From the NCBI GenBank assembly GCA_943735955.1, contig OX030961.1, positions 7,283,420 through 7,347,419 on the forward strand: a stretch of 64,000 bases of DNA, read 5' to 3'. Below are positions 36,301-49,066 of the stretch, piece by piece. Position 1 is the stretch's first letter. Each line of letters starts with the position of its first letter. The notes under the pieces were generated by a model. That model ran no database searches. It was not told where the DNA came from and saw only the letters and a program-made list of their open reading frames with translations. The translations under genes were made by a program, and so were the position numbers. The DNA is from Piscicola geometra (lineage: Eukaryota > Annelida > Clitellata > Hirudinida > Piscicolidae).

Positions 36301-38659
36301 CAACGAAGATGAGCGCTCGATCGTCGGGGAAGGCGAGTTCTCGCTTCAGCACTTCCAGAGCCTTGTCTACCGAGATCCTCTCTTCCCCGCCCCTGTTGGT
36401 TGATTGAGTGGTGATGGCAGATTGAAATGAAGCTTTTTGTTGTCGTGGTAAATGGAGTAGTGAACTTGGATAGGGTGATTAGTGCAGGTTAGAAGGGTGT
36501 TGGCTTTTGATTGATTAAAATTTCGAATGGTTTGACAGTATTCTAGTGGGATGGCTTTGAACAAACAAATGTTTATGATGGCGTGAATGCTTCGTTGTAT
36601 CAAGTTATAAGCGTTTGTGAATGAGAAGTGATTTGATGCAGGAGTGAAAACGAATAACGTGGATGCCGCAGTGTGGTGTTTTGAGCAATATTGCAGTTAC
36701 GAGGTCCTTTCTGTCCAGCTGTGTCTCTAATCAGCAGACCATGTTTGCTGAAAGTCCATCGGAACACGTTCTGTGTTTCCGCTGTATCGTTGCCTCAAAA
36801 GAGTTTATTATTTATCGAGCGCTAAATAATGTCCCTTACGCTTCTGATTGCTTCCCATGCACAAAGAACAAGCAACTTTATGGCGAGGAGACTTTTTCGG
36901 TTTTTTAAATACATTTTCATTACTCTGTTGGGTTTTATAAATATTTAAAATCTCATTTAAATACAGGATCCATGTTTGGCGAGCGTTTAAGACTCCTGAG
37001 GAAATTAATGAAAATATTTTCGTTCCAGTAAAAATGTAAACGTCTGTTTTTTCTACTTTCTAATCAACTTTAAAATTCAAGTTTTTTTAAAGTCTCAAAA
37101 CGGAAAAAATTTAAATTAAAAGATTTGTACGAAATTTTTTTTTGGCGTAGACCAAAAAGGGTTTCAAGTGAATAAAAAAAACGCATATCAAATATTGAAG
37201 CATTTTAAAAGCCTAATTTGAAAAGATAACTAGTTAAAAAAACAGATTTTGATTTTTGTTTTTTAGACGTTTTTTTGCGCAAAGAAAACTCGATCCTAAT
37301 TGATTATTTCACGCCTTTCTCTCACGATTTGCATACGAATATTTACTTTATATATTAAAAACTCAAATCAAAATATTTTTTCCCATAAATAAAGTATTTA
37401 AAAAAATATTTGTATCGGAAAAAAGTTTTTTTCAAACTTGCAAACGAAATTTCTCTAAAATACATTCACTGTCACTCCCACAAGCGTGCAACTTCCTAAT
37501 TGGAGCTCTTCTTGACGGTTTCGAAAAAGCAAAACTTAGTTTCATATCTTTTATAACATTCAATTTTTTTTAGTTACTTCTGAGAATCATTTTTTTTCAC
37601 AATAAAGAAATATTTCTTGATAGCAACAGACCGCATCAAGAACTGTGAGAGAATCTCAACTGGATGCTTTAATGTGAGGATCGTGAGCTACTTGCTTGCG
37701 TATAATCTGAAGGTGATACTTCACGATTTTGAATTTGCACCTTGAAATGAGCGTAATTCTTGTCAGCATCCAAAAGAACATCAATGAAAATCATTCCAAG
37801 TTCTCCACGAGCGTGCCAACAAAAGCGATGTTTCTCGACGCAATTTTGCAGACCATCGTTTGAAGTCGATAAGGCACTTTTTTGCCCCAATCCACTCAAT
37901 CATCACCAGCAAGAGTTTATTGCCTTCCCACTCAAATAAGTTTCGGCTCGAAGATGATTTTGCTGCTGCTGCTGCATGGACAATATACAAAATATCATGT
38001 CTGTATGACGTAATGCTCTCTTCATCCTGTGCCTTGTGTGGAATAAATACCATGGCAATTATAAATTAGTTTTTTAATGTTTTTTTACATTTTCACAATG
38101 CCATTCATTACGTCTCTTCGCTATTTTATTTAATGAAATCCATTTGCATCCTCTCACTAAGCATACTCTATTGCACGTCTGCGTAGGACATAAGTCATCA
38201 ATTCTCATGGAAGAAATCTAACCCTAAAAGACCGCTTTTGCTTGAAATTCCATCTCAAATCGCATTTAAATCAAAAAGAAAATACCATAGGTTAATGCCT
38301 TTTCAGCTTTAAAATAATAAATGTTCACTTTTGCCCGTTAATCCCACTTGCCCTTCCATCATAACTCGCTTGAGGCATCCATCTTTAAAAGGCATTTTTC
38401 CAATCATCAATCACTTCATCTAACCCCTATCACTTCAACCATTTATCCATTCATTCATCCATTCATTCATCCATCCATCCATACAACCCTCCATCCATGC
38501 AACCCTACATCAAATCACCACCATTGCTCACTTGATCTTTGCTTTTACGTCGTTGAACATGGTCCTCGCCTTGCTGTACACGTCACCAGTGACGTCAGAG
38601 AGTTTCTTCATGGGCTGGAAGTCCTTCATGAGATTATTTGACCACCCTCCTTCAGCCAT
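30342..38659 (-). CDS. Four-EF-hand calcium-binding protein, complete, 6 exons
   Basis: Exons 38532-38659, 36216-36392, 33754-33870, 32538-32630, 30625-30732 and 30342-30441; every junction is phase 2 and the sum is 240 codons plus stop. Four canonical 12-residue loops: DADRNGQISLDE (114-125), DKDHNGMLNIEE (150-161), DKDGNGVLSPDE (184-195) and DRNQDGNLDKTE (219-230). All have acidic positions 1, 3 or 5 and 12, and glycine at 6. The N-terminal 100 residues (MAEGGWSNNLMKDFQPMKKL) include a degenerate EF-hand-like stretch around VARFNSTKQQPFVDLSASEF without good calcium ligands. The start is the first ATG in the first exon. No membrane segment is seen. It resembles calmodulin/troponin C-like sensors but is longer; I cannot name an orthologue. 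Introns hold large repeats. Confidence 0.9.
30733..31090. repeat. (GGT)n with GAGAGGGTGTGAGAGGTTGG units, EF-hand gene intron
   Basis: Pure GGT runs of different length alternate with a conserved spacer (gagagggtgtgagaggttgg, tgaatg), repeated five to six times. The (ACC)n of the transcript leads straight into the exon 5 acceptor at 30733-30734. Confidence 0.92.
31729..31775 (+). repeat. Interstitial telomeric repeat (CCCTAA)7
   Basis: Seven perfect CCCTAA units plus CCCT in an intron of the EF-hand gene. This is the C-strand of the vertebrate-type TTAGGG telomere. Confidence 0.95.
32262..32412 (-). mobile_element. tRNA-derived SINE (minus) in EF-hand gene intron
   Basis: On the minus strand: A-box-like TAGCTGAGTGGG (complement at 32387-32398) and B-box-like GGTTCAAGT (complement at 32341-32349), then a body ending TGGAAGCCCGTTCGGGTTA. 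The last motif also occurs in related form near 43058-43080, suggesting a shared 3' end. Confidence 0.6.
32636..33530. repeat. 12-bp minisatellite (GGTGGATGGTTT)n in EF-hand gene intron
   Basis: About 70 copies with rare 10-bp variants (GTGGATGGTT); it decays after 33180 into GATGG-rich variants. It ends next to the exon 4 acceptor, where the transcript reads ccatccacaacag. It is open in most frames and produces only artefactual reading frames. Confidence 0.96.
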
Positions 38660-41234
38660 CCTGTCGCGATTCCGAGAGTGTAGCCTGTGAATTAATTTAT
38701 TTTTTGGATTTTTGAACACTCCACGAGTTCGACTCTTCGTGAAAGTTTAAGCAGTTGAGGAAATTGAGGTTTTCCGCCAAACTTTCGGAGATTTTTGGGT
38801 TTTTCTAGGCAGATGGATTGCTTTTGTTTGTTTGTTTTTTCAAGTTATGGAACTTGTTATTGAAGAAAAATTCTAATTTCCAAGAAGTGCTTGCAAATCT
38901 TCTCGTAGATTACTCCCAACTGCTTTAATCCTGAAACATATGAAAATAATATTTGCCGATTTCAAAATTAGAAAAATAACAAAGACCATAAAAACATATG
39001 AATATTTTTCATCGTTTTACTGCCCCAAAAGTGCTTCAAAAGGCATTTAAAGCAAAATGGAATAAACCTTTGCTGCGCATAAGTTTCCAAATGTTATGGC
39101 GGCTGAGGGAGCACATGAGAGAGCTGCAAGAGTTATAATGGAGGCTTTATTCGGCATGTAATGTTTGCTCAGAGGCGTAATGAGGCTGGTGTTTGTAGAG
39201 TAAATGTCTCTAAAGCATCGTAATCGTCAATTTTCATGTTTTCATTGCCTTTATGTTTCCACTGGGAGTAGCAGTGAATCTGCATTTTACATTTTCGTGT
39301 TTCAATGCGCCTCTCATTCTCAAACGGAAAACTTTTCCACTCCAAACGCCGATTCCTCAGTGCCTTCATAGGGTTTCATTATGCCTAATCAAACCCCTGC
39401 CAACGAATCATAAATCTTGTGAAATTAATACGAAAAAAATAGTTTGAATTGGCATTAATACAAAAGGCTTTCATATTACTAAGCATACTTGATTGTTAGC
39501 AGTGGAAAAGCGAATTTGTCACGTTCTTCAAATTGAAAATTACAAGTTTTTTAACCCTTTTTTCTTGATATTCCTAAAGTGATGGGCGTTTATCTTTTAC
39601 TTGAAAAAGAACCGGAAGTATTTGAAATAATAAAAGAAGAATTCGTTGTGGATTCAAAAACATGGCAGACGAAGATTAATTCTACCCCGTTTGCCACGTC
39701 ATCGATCCACAATGCCACACAGAGGACCTTTGGTAATGCTTTACTGCCTACGGGGAAAACACGTTTTCAGGTTTATGAACCTCTAATCCTTTAAACTTTG
39801 AAGGGTGAAAAAAACTTTTTATAAAATTGTACAAATTCATGTAAAATATCTATATAAAAATTATAAGAAATTATTTTTCAGTTGGTTTTTTAAAATGCAA
39901 AATAAAAATCCAATGGAAAATATTAAAACTTAAATAAAAAATATCGTTGAAGTTATTTTTTAGATGGAAAGAGCGAAATCATGTCGTTGAATTGCGTCAT
40001 CCGTGATTCTATTGTGTTTTCAACCGGAAAGTAAAGATATTAAAAATTAGTTTTTTATAGTAAAACTAATCTTTAGCTTCATTTTTCTTTTTTTCTAAAA
40101 ATAATTTTCAGGCTCAAAAAACTTCCTTCGTAACTCTTTCATCATTGGTTGATTCTTTAACCGAATAAATTATTTTTTGTGTCCCAAATTTACAAAATTA
40201 GGCTCAGAAAAAAAGTTCACGTCAAATAAAGTTAAAATAAAATAGGAAAACAAATCACAAAGTAAGTACAAAGTCGTAAAGAATTTTTCGAAAAAAATTT
40301 AAGTTCAAAACAACAACGCCACACTGCTTCAAAAAAACGTTTTTTATTCGCCACAATATCATTACCACATCAATCCGTAATTGGCCTTCTGTTATTTCTC
40401 ATGAAAATTTTATTTAACAAAAAAATTTTACTTCTCATTTATCCTTATTTATTTATTTTCTTTTGTGACTTCAATGCCCATGATTGAAGAATCCCCTTAG
40501 TCTGATCCTCCAATCTTTTGTTACGTACTTTTATTGCCTTCTGGAAGAGTTAAATGAGTGTGATAAAGAGGAGTTGCAAATAAAGGATGCCTGATTGGAA
40601 TGAATGAATGAGGCTTGGGCATTTGGGTAAGAGGATGCATGGACAGAAGTATGAAAGGTTTAAAGATGAAGGTTTTGGTGGATGGATAAATAGGTGGGTG
40701 GATAGAGTCTGCGCTTATGGGAAGATGGATTGTTGTTGAGGATGCGAGGAGCGTTGAATTAATGGAGATTTTAATTAGTTTTGAGTGAGAAATACGATGG
40801 CGACAAGAGGCCATGAGTCGTTTGTGGCATTGATGATTGTGAATTATGGAAGAGATTTAGAAGGGGTGAGGTGAAATATCTATCTTCTTGGTCTGCTCTT
40901 CCATCGGAGAGATTTGCCGCCAACCAGCTAGCTTCCACCAGACGTGCTCTTCCAGCTGCTCTCATGTTTTTTCATCTGTTTGGAGCCAGTCTTCAGTACT
41001 CTTAGCCAGTTGGTTTTGGGGGTTCCAGTTGAAGGTCTGCTCTGATGCTTTGAAGTTCCTGTTTGCTCCAGTGCGCTCACATTGGAGGTTCGTGTTCTGC
41101 TGTTGATTGTTCACTTTTGCCTTCTTTTTTGGATAACAAGGGATAAATATGAAAAAATGTACATGAAAATTAAACAAATGTTCGAGTAGATGCTTAGACG
41201 TATTAATGGAAAGCGAAGAGAATTCTTGATTGGG

Positions 41235-41500
41235 TGACTGGGTAGATGAATGAGTGCATGGCTGGGTAGATGAATGAATGCATGGTTGGGTAGATGAATG
41301 AATAGATGGTTGGGTAGATGAATGAATGGATGGTTAGGTAGATGAATGAATGCATGGTTGGGTAGATGAATGAATGGATTGTTGGGTAGATGAATGAATA
41401 GATGGTTGTGTAGATGAATGGATGCATGGTTGGGTAGATGAATGAATGGATGGTTGTGTAGATGAATGAATGGGGTGTTGGGTAGATGAGAAAATGTACG
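41235..41500. repeat. 24-bp minisatellite (GTAGATGAATGAATGCATGGTTGG)n
   Basis: About 11 imperfect copies with variants at two or three positions. Confidence 0.9.
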
Positions 41501-43049
41501 CTTGGATAGATAAATATAAAGATACATGGTTAACAGACGGAGAAATAGATGGAAGGTACAGAGAATAAATTGTGATTTCCATAAAAGTTACAGGCGTGCT
41601 CGAAACACATAAATCTCATTCGTGCTTCAACTATAATTTATCTTGAAATTTGTCTACTTTAAAATCAAAGATGTTATCTGTGTTTTCTATTTTTTGAAAG
41701 TATTTTCTTTGAATATAAAGTGTATTTTAATTAAATACTTTTTCTCGACTCCCCTTTTGTCCTTACGTCTTGTTTGTTTAATATCTCCATCTTACTTTAC
41801 ATGGTGCACATTAACTTCAAAAACAACTGCTCCGGTCTATTTACATAATTTAAACTTTTATCAATTCCATTTGATGCTCTTTGTTGTCCATAAAAGTTAT
41901 CCATAAACGGGTTTTACTGCTCGTGTAAAGAGTCTTGTGTAATTGTTTCAAGTGTTTTTAAAAGGCAAAAAATGAATTAATAATGGCACTAAGATTTATG
42001 GAGACATAAGAAGTCTTTTCACACAATTTGAAAGACAATTTTATCATAAATTCTACAAGTTTGAAGCGTTATGAAATCTTTACCCATCCTGTCTGCTAAA
42101 ATAGCGTATTCAAATTCCTCAACCAAATCTATCGACTTTCCAAGCTTGCCTTAATCACATCATAAAATGTTTCTCGATTCTCGATACTTGCTTGTTTGCA
42201 CCCTGATTTAGGATTATCAAGTCTTTTCCTTCATAGACCGTTGTTATTGGTAATTTAATTATTCCACATATACAAGAATTTTCGCTTCTTAATTGTGAAA
42301 AAGCACGCTAATAAACTCTAGGATTTTATTTTTGTTTCTGGTTTGAGTAATTTTGCAAATTTCGACTTCATTTTCTAATGCAAAAAGTTCACGAGTATGA
42401 ACAGACACCCTTCCTAACGACTCTAGCTTCTCAAATATTGGTCATTTTCTCACACTAGAAATAGACTTATTCGAATATAGTTCAAAGTTGACACAAATTT
42501 AATAAGTTGCAAAGAGGTAATTACATATATAAAATGATTTTCAAAAATACTTTAAACAATTTATGAACTGATTTGAAGAAAAACCAAAAGAATGCAACAT
42601 TTTCCAGAACATAAATTGTTCAGGAAACTGTTGGATTTCACTCGATCAAGTCAACGGAAGTGATAAATAAATGACGAAGACTCGTCAAAGAATAAGAATT
42701 TTAGGTGGATCAGACCATTTACTTCATTTTAAATTACGAAAAACTCATTTATCAAATCGTTTTATATAACTGTATTTGTACCAAATTGCTTATTTTTTAA
42801 TAAAATTTAATCTTCCATATTATTTAGCCTTATGTTGTATGCACCAACTACAACACACTATACAGCATCAAACTCGCAACAAAACAAACATCTACTCCAA
42901 GTCGGCAATCCAACAAAAAGCAGCAATGATTCACCAACTCCAGGACTCAATAGAACCCGTTCATTTTCGCTGACATCTCAACGCTATCTTAACGCAAGCT
43001 CCAATCGCTGAGGCAATGCAAGCCTGCACAAACTGTAAGTTTGGTAGTC

Positions 43050-43115
43050 ATTTCACTGGAAGCCCGTTATGCCATTAGCGCTGATGAAGATTTGAAAAGA
43101 AAGAAAGAAATATAA
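43050..43115 (+). mobile_element. Possible retroelement 3' end with AAAG tail
   Basis: tggaagcccgttatgccatt, then agcgctgatgaag, then repeated AAAGAAAG. It is similar to the 3' part of the SINE at 32262-32412. No 5' end is recognisable. Confidence 0.35.
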
Positions 43116-43312
43116 TAAAAGTCAATTTAGAAAATCAAATAGCACGAAAAATGAGAAAATTGATTTTATCAAACCAAAAAAAAATTTTGTTTTCGCGAAG
43201 ACGTAAAAGATTGTAGAATGAGAAAAAAGGCGTCAGAAAAATCCTTTCAAACGAAAAATCCCGAATATATCAGTTTCTTTCTCAGTATTTTCGGAGTAAT
43301 GCCTGTGTGTTT

Positions 43313-43385
43313 GATGATGATGATGACGACGACGACAATGATGAAAAGGATGATGATGATGATGAAGCTGATGATGATGATTATG
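43313..43385. repeat. (GAT)n microsatellite
   Basis: GATGAT/GACGAC trinucleotide run in intergenic DNA. Confidence 0.85.
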
Positions 43386-45150
43386 ATAGTATATTGTAGT
43401 CAAGGTGACATTAATGAAACTGTCTGATAGATGCGATAGAGGTGAGAAGAATGTCGTGTTATTAAGCAGACAAAGTATTAAATACTTCGCTGTGAATCAA
43501 CATTTTATCATTTCTTCTTTATTAGTAATTATCTTTATGGTTATATTGAAATTATTAATATTTTTGGGATTTTTTTATTTTCACAGAGTCTTACGCGGTG
43601 TTACCTCCAGTGCATAAAATCTCGTAATGAAGATCCTCTCAATTATGCATGTCTTTTAGGCGAATTAAATCCGTTGCTTCAAGAAAAATTAAAAAACAAT
43701 CGATAAATAATAAAGATTAATTAAAATTATAAATAAGGCTGAATCATCGTTTTATATTGTCTTGTGCTTTATTTCTTTAGGTTTAATCTATTTATTGGTT
43801 ACATAATTCTTGAATGGGCAAAAGATTTCTAAATACGAATAAATATTTGTATTTGAATTCATTTTATCAATAAAATTTTGAAATTAGTACAGTAATAAGA
43901 ATTAAACCAAAATTATAAATGACAGGAAGTCTAAAAAATGTTTTAAAAAATCAAAGCACACCGAACCAGCCGAGCAAAACTTTCCAACTTTCAAATCTTG
44001 CAACGATTAAATGTTCTTTAAACACTTCCACACTAAACTTTCTTGCACAGAACCAGCACCAGACGACAGACAAGAGAATGCCGCACAGAGTCTGCGCGTG
44101 CATATATCCCCCACGATAGTGCAACCGACTTAGATGAAGAATAGAATTGATTTTACAAAATTATAATTTAAATATAAAAGAAAAATTAAGGTTTTTATTT
44201 TTAATGATTGGTTGGACACAAACATAATTAGTTTTATAGATTGGCCTTGGAGTGGATAAAGTTGGAATCGTTAAAAGAGATTATCTCAGCATTTTTCATT
44301 TTTAGAGTATTCAAGAATAATTCATTCAAAAATCTTTTTTGTTTTTTTTTGTTTTCATCATCGAGTTTTGTGCCTCGTATCTGAGATCAATCGTAAAAGC
44401 TGCCATGCCTTTGACTTTTATCTTGCCGCTTTATTTGAATTGAGATTTATTTGCGATTTTGTCTATTCCATGAATGAAACCCTAAGTTTGAAAAATACTT
44501 CTCATAAGACTTTTTATATGGGTTTTATAGGATACCATTTTTTAGTCTTTTTGTAGCCTAAATGTTCCATAAAATCATATTTTGTTTTCTGAGAAAACAA
44601 AATGATGACCAAAACATTTCATCTGTATTTTTGCTGTTTAATTGAAATTACGTCCGGGATTTGTTTCTAATCCAAATTTTTTCATTACTAAAAGTTTATT
44701 TTAGAAAATAGAACTAGAAGTTATTGGGCGTGAATAATGTAGAAAACGTTAGATTACAATAAACTCAAACGATTACTATCATAAAAACACAGCGCGTTGA
44801 CTTTTCAGAAATTTTTATTTTTAGAGTTTTTCATTTTTTTTCATAATCTCAGCCTGACGAATAAAAAATATTTTCTGGCATTTTAACGTTTATGTTACTT
44901 TTAACATTAATTTATACTTTTATCCATTAAAATAATGCATTTTTTTCATGTATTTTTTCAAAAAGATATTCACATCATCGTGGTCAATGTTTGAACCTAA
45001 AAAAACGTATATATTAAATTCGAACTTGAAAGAATTATTCACAAATATTTTTCATCTTAATACTTCAATTAAATCATTTTAAAAACGCTATTTACTTTTA
45101 AGCTAGCGTTTTTCTGTTGTTTTAAAAAAGAGTTTATAATTATTAAAAAA

Positions 45151-47149
45151 ATGTATGTAGTAAACCTAATATTTTGTGTTTTTATCTTTTCTAAAATTAA
45201 GGTTTGAAAAACATTTAATCATTTATTTCATCAGCTTTCAATTGGTCACAAAATTTTCATTAGAAGTTTAGAAGGTTCCTAAATAATGTAGAATATACAT
45301 TGTAGATCAACTTATCACACCAGTTATCTCAGGCTGTGAAACCCCTTTCGAAAGAACATCAAGTTGAGCTATTGAATCTCCACAACGTGAAACGTTCCAC
45401 TGTCAGTCCACCAGCAGCCGACATGAAAAGGATGGTCTGTCTCGTTTAATCGGTTGAAAAAGTATTCTTCTTTCAAGTGGTCTTTAAGCTCATTCGGGTT
45501 TACGCCACGTTTGTAATATTCGAAGTTGTATTTTATTATAATGAATTTTAAATTAAATCCTGGAACTCTTACTTTCTTATATAATCTTTAGAAAAACTTT
45601 AGAGTATTTACATTTCTCTAAAGACATTGAGAAAAAATCAAAATATTACGAATTCACCACGCAGAAACACAACGATGACCTTCATCTATCAGCTCAGGCG
45701 TATGCAGAGAAGTGCATTTGGGAATATGGCACAAGAGACGACACAAACAATAGAATTTACAAGTTCTTTGGCCAAAATTTGTTTGCATTCCCCTTCGGTA
45801 AATGTTTTTACAGATTATATGCCTAGGTAGAAAATTCTTTGAAAAATATATCCTACTGACATTATTCTAAGATCCTTTATAAAAAGTGATTTTTTCACAT
45901 TTCTCTTGGAGATTCTAATTTAATTTGTTATAGATGTTGCTCAAAACCGAAGTTTTTAAATGTTATCTTGGGGTTGACAAACAGACGATAGATCTTGCAA
46001 TGAATATTATATAATTATGAAATAAAAAGACACAAAAATATTCAAAACTAGTAACTACTTGCTTCTGAAGACAACGTCTCTATGTCTGAGGTTGTGAATG
46101 AATGGTACAATGAAAGGAGATTCTACACCTTCGACACAAATAGTTGTCCCAAACCTTGTGAACATTACGCCCAGGTAGGTTTTCAATCATTCGTTTTAAA
46201 GAAACCTAAAACTAAAAAGTACCATAAAAATCACGTAAATTGCGAACTTTTACTTTCAAATTTCACTTTCGAAAGTATGTAGAAAATTTAAAGCCACCAA
46301 CTATAATCGCAGCGTAGAAAGTTTTTCTTCCTTGAAAAAATAGATTTTATAAATGACAAATTCATTCATGGTCGCTTCTCTGGTGATGTGTCAATGACAC
46401 ATTCGAAGGTGGTTTGGGCGGATTCTTACCTGATGGGATGTGGTTCAGCCATGTGCCAAAACCTGACCAAATTCGAACGATTCACTCCTGCCTACTTCAT
46501 TGTGTGCCACTACATGCCCCAGTCAGTGAAGTGATCTAGATAAACGTAACTTGAAACAAAAGTTGTTGTTAGAAATTATTTAGCTTAATAAATTACTGAA
46601 ACTTGAAAATAATTTCTTCAAGATTTTTTTGTAGTGAATTAAAGAGCATGAAAATGTTGCAGGGGTAACTGGGGCGGACAAAAGCCCTACTTGGTGGGCG
46701 CATCCTGCTCTAGCTGCCCCAATGAGACCAACACCTGCGTCAACAACCTCTGCTGTGAGTTTTTCTTTTTCAGGAAAATATGTGTAAGTAAACAAAAATT
46801 AATTGAGTGAATGAGTGGATAGGTGTATGTAATAACAAATACTGATTAATAGATTTTGAGATTTTATAGGTGTAATAGTTTATGAGCAGAATGTAGATCA
46901 TTTAAGGATTTTACACATCTAATAAAGATTGCAATAAAATAAACTTTTTGAAAATTCTATCAATTAACAAACGAGAACTTATCAACTGCCTATTATATCA
47001 CTTCAGCCCCTAAAGGCACTCTTCCTCCATTCAATTCATCTGAGGGCTTGATTCCGTCTGCCGGTGCACTGACCACGGCAAACACTGCAATCTTTGTCTC
47101 TTCAACTGCCCTCTTTTTTGTTGTATTAAGTCTTTTGGATCTTTGTTGA
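45151..47149 (+). CDS. CAP/SCP-family secreted protein, copy 1, 7 exons, hydrophobic C-terminus
   Basis: Exons 45151-45201, 45333-45434, 45665-45797, 46071-46174, 46409-46521, 46663-46754 and 47007-47149, 245 residues. A 17-residue signal peptide exon (MYVVNLIFCVFIFSKIK) precedes the CAP domain: LLNLHNVKRSTVSPPAADMK, LSAQAYAEKCIWEYG, FFGQNLFAF, VVNEWYNERRFYTF, CEHYAQVVWADSYLMGCG, YFIVCHYMPQGNWGGQKPY, then CSSCPNETNTCVNNLC. The HN, WYNE and HYAQ sites are kept, but the usual GEN motif is GQN. The C-terminus (AIFVSSTALFFVVLSLLDLC) is hydrophobic and may direct GPI anchoring. Family: secreted CRISP/antigen 5/PR-1 proteins; the biological role is unknown. A tandem paralogue of the gene at 50337. 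Confidence 0.92.
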
Positions 47150-47367
47150 GCACCACTCACCCATAATCAAGCTAAATTTATCAGTTACGTAGATTTTTGA
47201 AACTTTATTATTATTTTACCATTTTGATTTACTGATTTCAAAAACGTTCAATTCAAGTTTTATTTTTAGTTTTAAAATTATGCATTTTTAAAATTCTCGA
47301 ATTTTTAATTCCTAAAAATTGTATTGATATTTTTATGTCTTTCTTATGGCGACTCATGTCCTTTCAC

Positions 47368-47373
47368 AATAAA
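47368..47373 (+). terminator. Polyadenylation signal, CAP copy 1
   Basis: AATAAA about 220 bp after the stop codon. Confidence 0.45.
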
Positions 47374-48712
47374 CAAATATTGCATTTATGCGTTTACTTT
47401 GGTTTTATATTGTTTAAACTTATTAGTTTTATTTATTTGTTATACAAGGAATCTGAATTAAAATTTTAAAAAATATATGACAAAGTTATTGAGGTTCTAA
47501 ACGCTTTGCTAGTTGCTGACAATTTGAAACCTAAGGCACGTTGTGTATCTTTTTAGTTTGAAAAATGTGTGGTTGGAGAGCTTTAATAAAACGAATTAAC
47601 ATTTTCTCATGAGTTGTGTGAAAATATTTGTATATAATCATATTGGATGTGGGCGAGTGACAGAGAGAAAGACAGAGAAGTCCATGAGAATTAAATTGAA
47701 AAAATATAACTAATTTAAGGATAAAAATTTAAATTAGAAAAAGAGCGAAAGATAAAAAAATCTTTGGTCTCTTGTGAGAAGTTTGCTAAATGCAAGATTT
47801 TTTTACACCCTTTTGAGGATACAAAATGTATTTATAAATTCACATGATAAAGTATTTGAAATACATATTTCTGAATTTATGTTAAAGATTCAACTGATAA
47901 GTGAGAAGTTATTCTTCACCCCGAAGCAAACAACTCATAAAAAGAGAGAACTTACTTGAAATCACATAAGAAGATAAAGTGCATTATTGTATAAGCGGAT
48001 ATAAAATGTGGACTCATCGAAAATAAATATAATAATTTATGAGAGATCCCATTTGAGCCTCAATAAACCCCTTGAAGTCAGTAGTAACGTTGCAGTATAC
48101 GGTATAATGAGAAAAGGATTAAGAAATTAATGAAAACAAACCAGTTAAACTTATTCGATGTTAAAACTTGTTGTACATATTAGCTTTAATCTAAATGAGA
48201 ATAGTTGGCCCATTGTGTCATCGTGATGTAAGCATGAAAGCTTCTACTCTTAATTTCGCCTGTTTTCTATTTCGGTCTTTCTATGCAAGGAATTTGTGAT
48301 CTAACAAAAGACAATGCGCTTAGGTCTACCATGACGACACCATAAACCGAGAAAAATAAACTACAACGATATAAGAGGCCCAAAAAATAAAATTAAAAAC
48401 ATTTGCGAGTTTTGTAAATGTGGAGTTGTCATGACGACGAAATCGATAGTTTTAGGAAACAGTCAAGCTTGGAAAGGTTTTTTTCAAAATGAGAAGGAAG
48501 CAAATGACCTGGAACAGCACATGCCAATTTCAGTCTCTAAATCTTCCGATTGAAGCAAAATTATAAACTTTGCAATGTAAATATGGTGAACATTTCCAAA
48601 CGAACATTTTAAATTTTAATTTTAATTGTCAATCAAAAGTCATTTAATTGGAGCGACAAGAAATTGCGTCGTCACGCATGTGTTTTCAGCATCAGTCAAG
48701 ACTGAGATCTAC

Positions 48713-49066
48713 CAGGGGCGGCGATCTGCTGCAAATCTTGGAGGGTCCTAACCAGCATGGACGATCCTGGGGGGGGGGTCCTGGACTCTGGACTTCCCCT
48801 CCCCTCACTTTAAAAACATTTTGAACTTTTTTATACGAATATTTAAGTAAGCAAAGACTGGTTTGGTTTTAGACAGCTATGACTATAACTACACATACTC
48901 ACAATGTATTACTATAGAAACATTCTGTTTTATGCCATGGTTGACGATTATGCTCGTATCAAAACAAGAGTTTAAAATGTTTTTATTTAAAAAATGGGGG
49001 GAGGGTCCACATTAAGACTATCAAAAAGGGTCCGGACCCCAGGACCCCCCAGGATCGCCGCCCATG
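48713..49066. mobile_element. hAT-like non-autonomous DNA transposon (MITE), 354 bp
   Basis: Left end CAGGGGCGGCGATC and right end, read in reverse complement, CATGGGCGGCGATC: 14-bp terminal inverted repeats with one mismatch. The element is flanked on both sides by AGATCTAC (48705-48712 and 49067-49074), an exact 8-bp target-site duplication as made by hAT transposases. The subterminal parts are G/C-rich and partly complementary (ggggggggggtcctgg and ccaggacccccc). No coding capacity. Confidence 0.85.

Larger units (their letters stand above)
38660..45150. other. Intergenic 6.5 kb between EF-hand gene and first CAP gene
   Basis: AT-rich, no gene recognised. It holds a 24-bp minisatellite (41235-41500), a GAT microsatellite (43313-43385), a possible retroelement tail (43050-43115) and a more GC-rich block at 40890-41110 whose short frames match no family I know. 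Confidence 0.6.

Noticed and set aside
37669..38069. Overlapping frames of 60-90 codons inside the first EF-hand intron
   Set aside because: No motif, and both strands are open; no splice sites link them to the gene in phase.
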